DNA of 14,688 bases. It comes from Bacteroidales bacterium. Its GTDB lineage: Bacteria; Bacteroidota; Bacteroidia; Bacteroidales; UBA932. Positions 5,146 to 12,797 of this stretch are shown piece by piece (position 1 is the first letter of the stretch; each line of letters begins with the position of its first letter). The position numbers and the translations under genes were made by a program. The notes below the pieces were generated by a model. The model saw only the letters and a program-made list of their open reading frames with translations, had not been told where the DNA came from and made no database searches. Location of the stretch: assembly GCA_016293535.1 (NCBI GenBank), contig JAEDEB010000051.1, positions 1 through 14,688 on the forward strand, read 5' to 3'.

Positions 5146-8100
5146 ATGAGGAAATTTTTGTCTGTGATTGTGACCCTGCTGCTGTGCGTGGCTGCCGCAG
5201 CCCAGTCGGGAAGAAGCGTAAGCATAACGCTTACGGACGCTTCGACCGGTGACCCACTCTCCTTTGCTACCGTATCCCTTACCCCTGAAGGTGCTTCCAA
5301 GGCGCTCAAGTATGTCCTTACCGACGATAAAGGTTCGGCAAAGATAGAGGGCGTAAGGAAGGGAAAGTACACCCTCAAGGGAGAACTTCTCGGCTATCAG
5401 CCCTATGTGAAGGAAATTTCAGTGGAGGGCCAGGATGTGGCCCTGGGCCAGGTCAAGGTCGAGGTCGACAGCCAGGTCCTGGATGCGGCGAGCGTATCTG
5501 CCGTCGGCAATCCCATTGTCATCAAGAAGGATACCGTGGAATACAATGCGGCATCCTTCCGTACCACGGACAATGATGTGCTCGAGGACCTGCTGAAGAA
5601 ACTTCCGGGAGTCGAGGTGGACTCGGACGGCAAGATAACAGCCAACGGCAACGAGATCACCAAGATTACCATAGACGGGAAGACCTTCTTTCTGGACGAC
5701 CCTTCCATCGCATCCAAGAACATACCTGCCAAGCTTGTGGAAAAGGTGAAGGTCCTCGAGAAAAAGTCTGAGCAGGCCCAGTTCACTGGCATAGACGACG
5801 GGGAGGAGGAAACGGTGATCGACCTCTCCATCAAGCCCGGAATGATGAAGGGCTGGTTCGGCAACGTCATGGCTGGTGGCGGTTACGACCTTACTGCGCA
5901 GAGCCTGTCTGACCCCTCCTGGGACAACGCCAGATGGCAGACCGGCGCCCTTGTGGGCCGTTTCACAGACAAGAGCCAGCTCAGCGTAATCGTCAATGCC
6001 AACAATACCAACAACAGGGGATTCAACGACATGGCCGGGAGCATGATGGCGGCTATGCGCGGTGGCGGAGGCGGAATGGGCCGCGGAGCGGGATATGGAT
6101 CGGGCAACGGTATAACGACCAGCTGGATGGGAGGAGTCAATGGTGCATATACCATGCTCGACGGCGACCTCGATCTTGCCGGCAACTACCTCTATAGCGG
6201 CAGCAAGACGGATGTCAGGGAGGATAGTTACCAGGAAACATATCAGGATGACGGAAGTGCCCTCATCAACAGGAGCAACGGATTCAATTCGACCTTTACC
6301 AACGGCCACAGGGTGGGAATACGCTATGAACACAAGTTCTCCGAAAAAACCTCCCTGCTCTTCGAGCCGCAGTTCCAGTACAACAGCGGACATTTCAACC
6401 AGTATTCCACAGATACCACCCTTTTCCGTGAAGTCGGTGCGACGGACCCGTATCTTTCCAACAAGGGATACACAGGCAACGATGGGGTGAACGGCAACTG
6501 GACAGCGAGCGGCTTCTTGCTCCTGCGCCAGAGGCTCAACAAGCCGGGCCGCACCATTTCCGCAATGACAAGGTTCAACTTCAGCCAGAACAAGCTTGCG
6601 GCCTACAACCAGTCTCTCAACCAGTCTCTCATTTCCGGAGTTTGGAACAATAGCCAGATAGACCAGTTCTACAATAGCAGAAGCAATTCTTCTTCCGTCC
6701 GTGTCCGAGGAAGTTACACCGAGCCTCTCCTTGAGAAACTCTTCCTTGAGATTTCCTACTCATACCAGTGGGCGCGCAACTTCAGCACCAAGGATACCTA
6801 TAACCTCATTGACGATCCGACGGTGGCTGTTGAGAATATCAGCGAGCTCCCCCGCGAGGTATTCCTTGCTGACGAAGCCTGGAAGGCGGCCCACTTCGAC
6901 GGGACTTATTCCAATGAGATAAGAAACGAATCTCAGAACCATCAGGCCGGTGCCACTCTGCAGTACCAGACCAAGAATCTTCGCCTCCAATTCGGAGCCC
7001 AGTACAGGCCGACTATAACTGATAACTACACGAGCGGACACGACCCTTACCATAAAGTCAACCACAACTGGTCGCCGCGCGCCATGGTCGACTGGGATAT
7101 CAATGACAATGCGGACTTCCGTCTCGATTACCGGGGCAATTCAAGCCAGCCTTCCACGAGCCAGCTGATGCCTGTCCCTGACAACAGCAACCCTAAGGCC
7201 ATCAGCTTCGGTAACCCTTATCTGAATCCATATTTCAACCATACTCTAAGAGGACGCTTCGGCTTCACCAACCGCCAGAGTTTCTTCTCCATCCATGGAC
7301 ATTTCTCCGCATCGATGGTTCAGGACGGTATCATCAATACCACCTGGATAGAGAACGGCGTCAGCTACTCGATGCCTATGAACGGAGGACTTACAGGAAG
7401 CGCCAATCTTGGATTCTTCCTCAACGCTCCTATTGGCCAGTCAGGATTCTCCATTTCCAACTTTTTCAACAGCAGCTATTCCAACAGCAAGGCCTATGTC
7501 GGCAGGACCTCTGAAGTAGGAAACCTGATGAACTACTATGACAAGGAGACCGCCCAGTTCGACTACGATGCTTTCAACAGTGAAGTCATCAAGAATGACA
7601 AGCTCTTTGCAGACTATTTCATCACCAACAGGACGGACAATCTCAACGTTACCGAGAACCTAAGGGCGACTTACCGAAACGACTATGTGGAGGTGATTAT
7701 AGGAGGGCGTACCACCTTCAACAAGCCATGGTACACCAAGGAAATTGTGGAGAAGCAGGAGAACGTCCAGAATATGACCTGGACCAATGCCGTGTTCGGC
7801 TCCTTCCAATACAACGCCAGATTCGGACTCGGCCTCAAGACCGACCTCAACTACAAATGGTATTGCGGGTATATAACCCCTCAGGAGGACGAGTGGATAT
7901 GGAATGCCCAGATATCGCAGCTGTTCTGGAAGAACAGGTTCACGCTTGCGCTTCAGGCGTATGACATCCTGGGACAGGCCAAGAACCTCTACGTGACCGA
8001 TAATGCCAACTACCACAGGGAGGTACGCAACAATACTCTCGGCCGTTACATAATGCTGTCCCTGACTTTCCGCTTCGGCAACTTCAACAAGGCGGGTCAG

Positions 8101-8157
8101 CAGATGCAAGCCAGGATGCGCGGTGGCGGTCCGGGCGGCCCTCCTCCGGGAAGATAG
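5146..8157 (+). CDS. Outer-membrane beta-barrel protein (TonB-receptor-like, PF14905 type) with carboxypeptidase-regulatory N-domain
   Basis: This 1003-residue exported protein has a clear signal peptide (MRKF, then a hydrophobic stretch ending near AAAAQS, residue 21). Residues 22 to about 105 form a carboxypeptidase-regulatory-like beta-sandwich (SGRSVSITLTDASTGDPLSFATV). Residues 130-230 form a plug-like domain with EDLLKKLPGVEVDSDG and IDGKTFFLDD. The rest is a long series of aromatic-alternating strands expected for an outer-membrane barrel, ending in YIMLSLTFRFG. Two glycine-rich segments stand out: about 304-325 near the start of the barrel, and a 26-residue tail after the last strand (RMRGGGPGGPPPGR at the very end). 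It lacks a SusD partner, so it is not a typical glycan-importing SusC. It may follow ruvC in one transcript, and it ends at a strong terminator. The cargo or role is unknown. Confidence 0.85.
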   Translation: MRKFLSVIVTLLLCVAAAAQSGRSVSITLTDASTGDPLSFATVSLTPEGASKALKYVLTDDKGSAKIEGVRKGKYTLKGELLGYQPYVKEISVEGQDVALGQVKVEVDSQVLDAASVSAVGNPIVIKKDTVEYNAASFRTTDNDVLEDLLKKLPGVEVDSDGKITANGNEITKITIDGKTFFLDDPSIASKNIPAKLVEKVKVLEKKSEQAQFTGIDDGEEETVIDLSIKPGMMKGWFGNVMAGGGYDLTAQSLSDPSWDNARWQTGALVGRFTDKSQLSVIVNANNTNNRGFNDMAGSMMAAMRGGGGGMGRGAGYGSGNGITTSWMGGVNGAYTMLDGDLDLAGNYLYSGSKTDVREDSYQETYQDDGSALINRSNGFNSTFTNGHRVGIRYEHKFSEKTSLLFEPQFQYNSGHFNQYSTDTTLFREVGATDPYLSNKGYTGNDGVNGNWTASGFLLLRQRLNKPGRTISAMTRFNFSQNKLAAYNQSLNQSLISGVWNNSQIDQFYNSRSNSSSVRVRGSYTEPLLEKLFLEISYSYQWARNFSTKDTYNLIDDPTVAVENISELPREVFLADEAWKAAHFDGTYSNEIRNESQNHQAGATLQYQTKNLRLQFGAQYRPTITDNYTSGHDPYHKVNHNWSPRAMVDWDINDNADFRLDYRGNSSQPSTSQLMPVPDNSNPKAISFGNPYLNPYFNHTLRGRFGFTNRQSFFSIHGHFSASMVQDGIINTTWIENGVSYSMPMNGGLTGSANLGFFLNAPIGQSGFSISNFFNSSYSNSKAYVGRTSEVGNLMNYYDKETAQFDYDAFNSEVIKNDKLFADYFITNRTDNLNVTENLRATYRNDYVEVIIGGRTTFNKPWYTKEIVEKQENVQNMTWTNAVFGSFQYNARFGLGLKTDLNYKWYCGYITPQEDEWIWNAQISQLFWKNRFTLALQAYDILGQAKNLYVTDNANYHREVRNNTLGRYIMLSLTFRFGNFNKAGQQMQARMRGGGPGGPPPGR

Positions 8158-8187
8158 GCCGTTTTCACCGAATTATAAGCGAACTGC

Positions 8188-8220
8188 GGGGGGACTTAAT
8201 GTTAAATTAAGGCCCCCTTT
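8188..8220 (+). terminator. Intrinsic terminator after the beta-barrel gene
   Basis: GGGGG (8189-8193) pairs with CCCCC (8213-8217), and CTTAAT (8195-8200) with ATTAAG (8206-8211). A single A-G mismatch separates the two helices, the loop is five bases, and a short T run follows. It separates the beta-barrel gene from the CotH operon. Confidence 0.75.
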
Positions 8221-8233
8221 ATGTATCCGGAAA

Positions 8234-8241
8234 TAATTTTG
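8234..8241 (+). promoter_or_regulatory. -7 box of the CotH-GH2-GH99/GH43 operon
   Basis: TAATTTTG matches TAnnTTTG exactly and lies 28 bases before the start codon at 8270. No convincing TTTG -33 element is seen about 20 bases upstream, where the terminator stem lies, so this promoter may be weak or depend on an activator. Confidence 0.4.
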
Positions 8242-8269
8242 TGTCGCTACACTGCGAAAACCGCTTATT

Positions 8270-9958
8270 ATGACGCGACACTATAACATCCCGGCTGTCC
8301 TTGCGGCAGCGCTCGTCCTCTTTTCCTGTACCCCTGAGCCGGCCTCTCCCGTAGCCGTTCCGCCGGAATCGTACCTGGCGCTGGTGGATGCATACAACAG
8401 CGACAAGCAATACTGCGGCATAAGTTATCTGAGTTCGACGGCCAAGGTCTTTTTCCTTGGCTCTTACGTCATGGTCCCGAATTCGGAAATGCTCATAGAC
8501 GACTGCAGGGACGGCGCCGAACCCGATGAGGCCTTCTTCGATGAAGAACTCGGCTACTGGAACGTAGGAGGGGAGACCACATCTCTGGTGCGCAGCAACG
8601 GAACGCTCCGCGAATCCTTTCCTGTATACAGCTGGGCCGACAGGAAGGGCCTGTATGTGCTCGCCAGCAACGGCGAGACTTTCAGTTTCGATGACATAAG
8701 CTACAGGGAGCCTGAAGACGGCCCTGACAATCCTGACACCCCTGAGGAGCCTGACACGCCTGTTCCTCCTACGGCAAAATACGAGATTCCCCGTGTTTAC
8801 ATCACCACCGACAACGGCAGGACCCCGTCCAACAAGACTGAGTACATCCCGGGAACCATAAGGGTGGAGGATCCGTCCTGCACTTTCGCGCAGGAGACTG
8901 TCTTCGAGGCGAGGATGGGCATACGCGGAAGGGGAAACACCACCTGGGGAATGCCGAAGAAGCCGTACAAGGTAAAGCTCGACGCGAAGGCTGGCATACT
9001 CGGAATGCCCAAGGACCGCGAATGGGTGCTTCTGGCCAACTATGACGACAAATCCCTTCTGAGGAATATCGTGGCTATGGAGATATCCCGTCGCCTGGGC
9101 TTCAGCTGGACCCCGGGAATGGTCAGCGTGGAGCTGTGGTTCAACGGGGCATACCAGGGTGTATATACTTTCTCGGAACACAAGAAGGTCTCCCCGTACA
9201 GGGTCAACATTGAGGTCGCCACTGCGGAGAACAACAGCGGGGATGGCCTTACAGGAGGTTTCTATCTCGAATTCGAGAACGAGTCCATCAACGAGCCCTG
9301 CTGGGTCAAGAGTGAGCGCTATGGCGTGACCCTTATGTACCACGAGCCTGAATATCCGACCGAAGAACAGCAGGCGTGGTTCAGGAACTACCTCAATGCC
9401 TTCGAGAGCACCCTCTACGCCCTGGGCCACGACGACAGGGGAGAGAAGAACTACTATGACTACATAGACGTTGACTCATTCATCAACTACTACATACTCG
9501 AGGAACTCGCAAAGGACCCGGATGCCAACTTCCGCAAGAGCACCTACATTGCCAAGGAAAGAGGGAAGAAGATGGAACTGTACCACGTCTGGGACTTCGA
9601 TATCACCTTTGGGAACTGCAACTACTGGGGCAACGGCCTCATTCCTGAGAATTTCGTTCTCAAGGACTGCGTCTGGTACAACCGCCTGTTCAACAAGGAC
9701 AGGGATTGGGTAGATGCCGTGGTCAGGCGTTGGGACGAGGTTTATGACGAACTCAATACCATCCCGCAGTATATAGACGAACAGGTCCGCCTGCTTGACG
9801 GCGCCCAGGACAGGAATTTCGAAAGGTGGGACATACTGGGTAAATATGTCTGGCCGAACGCCGTCTGGTACGACAGCTACGAGGAGGAGATACAGTATCT
9901 CAAGGACTTCTACGGCGAGCGCCTGATGTGGATGGACGAGGCCCTAAGGAAACTTTAG
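8270..9958 (+). CDS. CotH-kinase-family lipoprotein
   Basis: This 562-residue protein has a lipoprotein signal (hydrophobic stretch ending LVLFSC, lipidated Cys20), so it should be membrane-anchored and outside the cytoplasm. Residues 30-146 form an N-terminal domain I cannot assign. Residues 147-168 are a Pro/Asp/Glu linker containing repeated PDTPEEPDTP-like units. From about 172 on is a CotH domain. RGRGNTTWGMPKKPYKVKLD starts at 219, NYDDKSLLRN follows, then GGFYLEFE, and WDFDITFGN at 441-449 carries the Asp442/Asp444 pair expected for metal and phosphate chemistry. Characterised CotH proteins, such as the Bacillus spore-coat CotH, are atypical protein kinases; the target here is unknown. 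It is first in an operon, with the GH2 gene starting five bases after its stop. Confidence 0.88.
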   Translation: MTRHYNIPAVLAAALVLFSCTPEPASPVAVPPESYLALVDAYNSDKQYCGISYLSSTAKVFFLGSYVMVPNSEMLIDDCRDGAEPDEAFFDEELGYWNVGGETTSLVRSNGTLRESFPVYSWADRKGLYVLASNGETFSFDDISYREPEDGPDNPDTPEEPDTPVPPTAKYEIPRVYITTDNGRTPSNKTEYIPGTIRVEDPSCTFAQETVFEARMGIRGRGNTTWGMPKKPYKVKLDAKAGILGMPKDREWVLLANYDDKSLLRNIVAMEISRRLGFSWTPGMVSVELWFNGAYQGVYTFSEHKKVSPYRVNIEVATAENNSGDGLTGGFYLEFENESINEPCWVKSERYGVTLMYHEPEYPTEEQQAWFRNYLNAFESTLYALGHDDRGEKNYYDYIDVDSFINYYILEELAKDPDANFRKSTYIAKERGKKMELYHVWDFDITFGNCNYWGNGLIPENFVLKDCVWYNRLFNKDRDWVDAVVRRWDEVYDELNTIPQYIDEQVRLLDGAQDRNFERWDILGKYVWPNAVWYDSYEEEIQYLKDFYGERLMWMDEALRKL

Positions 9959-9963
9959 CGATT

Positions 9964-12744
9964 ATGATAACATTTGCAGCAGCCCTGCTCACGGCCGTGA
10001 GCTATCTTTTCCCCTTCGCACCGTCGGAGGGCTATGTAAACAGGACAGAAGGCGAATACAGGAGTGAAATCTGCCTGAACGGAAGCTGGGATTTCAAGCC
10101 GGCTGACGGAATGGATATTACAGAACTCCCTGACGGAGGTTGGGACCCGGTGAAGATAAAGATACCTTCTCCCTGGAATGTGAATGCCTTCGGCAATGAC
10201 AATCTTGCAGGTCCCGACCACAGGAACTATCCTTCCTATCCGGAGAGCTGGAATTCAGTGCTCCAGGCCTGGATGCACAGAACTGTGGAGATTCCGCAGG
10301 AATGGGAGGGGAAGCGTCTGATTCTTCATTTCGAGGCTGTGGCAGGTGAGACGGCGGTCTATGTCAACGGAAAGCTCGTGGCCGAGAATTTCGACCTTTT
10401 CCTGCCTTTCGAGGCGGATGTGACAGAGGTGGTGACCCCGGGCTCGACAGCTGATATCATAGTGGCGGTGAAGAGCCAGAAGCTTTATGAGGACAGGAGC
10501 ACGGTGGGCCGCAGGATAGTGCCTGCAGGCTCGATGTGGGGCTATCTCATCAACGGTATATGGCAGGATGTTGCCCTTATTGCGGTTCCCGAGCTCTATG
10601 TCGAGGATGTTTATGTAAAACCTCTCGTTTCCAAGGGTGTGCTCGAGGCTGACGTGACAGTGAGAAACGCGGGCAAGTCGGCGGTGAGCCTTTCCCTGGA
10701 GGGCATAGTCAACAGGTGGATAAATGAGGCGGGCAAGGATGTCAATTCGGCACCTGTGCCGGCGTGGTCCCTCGGTTCCGAGGAACTGAAAATCTCCGGC
10801 GAGCGTTTCACTGTCCCTGCTTCGGAAACTGTGACTGTTACCGTGTCCGCAGAGGTTCCTGAGGGCGCCCTTGCCTTCTGGACCCCGGAAACTCCTGCTC
10901 TCCATGCCCTGAGGTTCTTCCTCAAACGCCACGAAGGCCGCCGCACCACGGTCGCTGCAGACTGCAAGTATACGCGTTTCGGATGGAGGGAATGGACCAT
11001 AGAGGGTGACAGGCACTGCCTCAACGGCGAGCCGTATGCACTCAGGGGAGATTCCTGGCATTTTATGGGCATACCTCAGATGACAAGACGTTACGCATGG
11101 GCCTGGTTCACCGCAATCAAGGATATGAACGGAAACGCAGTGCGTCCACACGCACAGATATATCCGCGTTTCTATCTCGACATGGCCGATGAGATGGGTA
11201 TATGCGTACTCGACGAAACGGCAAACTGGGCGAGCGACGGCGGTCCGAAACTCGATTCTCCTCTGTTCTGGGAACACTCCCGCGATCATCTCGAGCGCTT
11301 CGTCCGCAGGGACCGCAACCACGCGAGCGTATTCGGCTGGAGCGTCAGCAACGAGAACAAACCTGTGATACTCTATGTCTTCAAGCGTCCTGACCTTATG
11401 CCTCAGCAGTACAAGGCCTGGGAGGAATGGCGCGATATAGTGAGGAAGAACGACTGTACGCGTCCGTGGATATCGTCTGACGGAGAGGATGACGGTGACG
11501 GAAGGCTCCCTGTGACCGTGGGCCACTATGGTGACGAGGGCTCAATGCGCCGCTGGATAGCAATAGGCAAGCCTTGGGGCATGGGTGAGCACGGTATGGC
11601 CTATTACGGCACCCCTGACGAGGTTGCAAGATACAATGGTGACAGGACCTACGAGTCGGCCGAGGGCAGAATGGAGGGTATAGCCAAGGAGAGCTGGAAA
11701 CTCATCGCCGCCCAGAGGAACAACGGAGCCTCATATTCGACTGTCTTCAATATGGTATGGTACGGGCTCCAGCCTCTGCCTCTGGGCAAGCAGGATCTCG
11801 GAACCGCCCCGCAGCTCAGCGACGGAATCGTGTTCGCCCCTTACCGCGAAGGCGTATACGGAGTTCAGCCTGAAAGGATGGGTCCATACTGCACCACCCT
11901 CAATCCGGGTTACGACCCGACCCTGCCACTCTACCGTCCTTGGCCTATGTTCGAGGCCATGAGAGCCGCAAACGCACCGGGCGGTCCGCAGCCTTGCATA
12001 TGGACCGATGCTCCTGTCCGGAAGGTAGGAGAATCCCATCCTGCACCTTCCTATGACAAGATATACTATATAGGAAGAAGCGATTCCCCGATGAAGCAGG
12101 TTCTGGACAAACTCGGGGTAGTGCTCAGCGAATACAATGCGAAGAAGTTCAGCAAGTCTTCCGGGCGCGCCCTCTTCCTCGTGGATGCATCCGAGGCCCA
12201 GTCTGTTCCGAATACCGGTAACGCGGACGTGATGCTCTGGGGCATGAACCCTCAGTCCGCCCCTGCCTTTGCCGGAGTTCTCGGCGAAGCTCTTGAACTG
12301 TACTCTCTTGAGCGTGCCTCCTTTATCCCTGAGCAGAAGAGCTTTATGGAGGGTATTTCCAATTCCGACTTCTACTTCTGCGAGGTCCAGAGGGGACCGG
12401 CTTCCCGCTACACCCTCGGCGGCCGTTTCGTGGAGCAGGGCGAGGTTCTGCTCAGCGCCTGCCGCACTGACTGGAGGAAATGGAACAAGCGCCCGGAGGA
12501 ACTCAAGACTGCAGCCCTGCTCCGCAGCGAGAACGAGTGCACTGTGCCTCTTGCAGTGATCGCAAGGCTGGGCAAGGTATATGTCAGCACCCTCGGAGAT
12601 TTCATCTCAACGGCCAAGGGCGCAACCGTGCTCGGACGTATGCTCTACAACGCGGGCGTTCCTTTCACCATCACCGTTGCAGGCAAGGACGCCTCCGACA
12701 TTGGTGAGGAGCTCCCGGGCCTGCTCACAAAGCCTGTCGAATAA
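9964..12744 (+). CDS. Exported glycoside hydrolase family 2 protein
   Basis: From ATG 9964 the protein has 926 residues. A hydrophobic N-terminus (about 1-20) suggests export. Residues 28-200 fit the GH2 sugar-binding jelly roll (LNGSWDFKP, ILHFEAVAGETAVYVNGKLV), residues 205-330 an immunoglobulin-like sandwich, and about 340-640 the catalytic TIM barrel. The barrel shows NAVRPHAQ with Arg394 and His396, the acid/base Glu464 in WSVSNEN, and a likely nucleophile Glu542 in GEHG. The spacing of 78 residues is close to that of E. coli LacZ. Residues from about 700 on form an extra C-terminal region I cannot assign. The family acts on beta-linked galactose, glucuronic acid, mannose and related sugars; the substrate is not clear here. 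An upstream in-frame GTG at 9928 would overlap cotH and add a positively charged n-region (see findings). Confidence 0.9.
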   Translation: MITFAAALLTAVSYLFPFAPSEGYVNRTEGEYRSEICLNGSWDFKPADGMDITELPDGGWDPVKIKIPSPWNVNAFGNDNLAGPDHRNYPSYPESWNSVLQAWMHRTVEIPQEWEGKRLILHFEAVAGETAVYVNGKLVAENFDLFLPFEADVTEVVTPGSTADIIVAVKSQKLYEDRSTVGRRIVPAGSMWGYLINGIWQDVALIAVPELYVEDVYVKPLVSKGVLEADVTVRNAGKSAVSLSLEGIVNRWINEAGKDVNSAPVPAWSLGSEELKISGERFTVPASETVTVTVSAEVPEGALAFWTPETPALHALRFFLKRHEGRRTTVAADCKYTRFGWREWTIEGDRHCLNGEPYALRGDSWHFMGIPQMTRRYAWAWFTAIKDMNGNAVRPHAQIYPRFYLDMADEMGICVLDETANWASDGGPKLDSPLFWEHSRDHLERFVRRDRNHASVFGWSVSNENKPVILYVFKRPDLMPQQYKAWEEWRDIVRKNDCTRPWISSDGEDDGDGRLPVTVGHYGDEGSMRRWIAIGKPWGMGEHGMAYYGTPDEVARYNGDRTYESAEGRMEGIAKESWKLIAAQRNNGASYSTVFNMVWYGLQPLPLGKQDLGTAPQLSDGIVFAPYREGVYGVQPERMGPYCTTLNPGYDPTLPLYRPWPMFEAMRAANAPGGPQPCIWTDAPVRKVGESHPAPSYDKIYYIGRSDSPMKQVLDKLGVVLSEYNAKKFSKSSGRALFLVDASEAQSVPNTGNADVMLWGMNPQSAPAFAGVLGEALELYSLERASFIPEQKSFMEGISNSDFYFCEVQRGPASRYTLGGRFVEQGEVLLSACRTDWRKWNKRPEELKTAALLRSENECTVPLAVIARLGKVYVSTLGDFISTAKGATVLGRMLYNAGVPFTITVAGKDASDIGEELPGLLTKPVE

Positions 12745-12747
12745 TCC

Positions 12748-12760
12748 CGCTTGCGAAGCG
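12748..12760 (+). other. Small intercistronic hairpin
   Basis: CGCTT (12748-12752) pairs with AAGCG (12756-12760) across three bases, just after the GH2 stop. No T-tract follows, so it is more likely an RNA-processing or stability element than a terminator, or chance. Confidence 0.2.
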
Positions 12761-12797
12761 ACAGAATGAAGAATAATGATAATATAATGATACTGAA

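Noticed and set aside
5146..8157. SusC-type glycan importer with a following SusD
   Set aside because: The next genes are a CotH lipoprotein and glycosidases, a terminator separates them, and no SusD-like protein is present. The plug and barrel look like the PF14905 type.
8219..9430. 403-codon minus-strand ORF opposite cotH
   Set aside because: It is antisense to the CotH motifs and spans the promoter and leader of that gene; no domain is seen.
10255..11526. 423-codon minus-strand ORF opposite the GH2 barrel
   Set aside because: Same reason: an antisense shadow of a well-supported GH2 domain.
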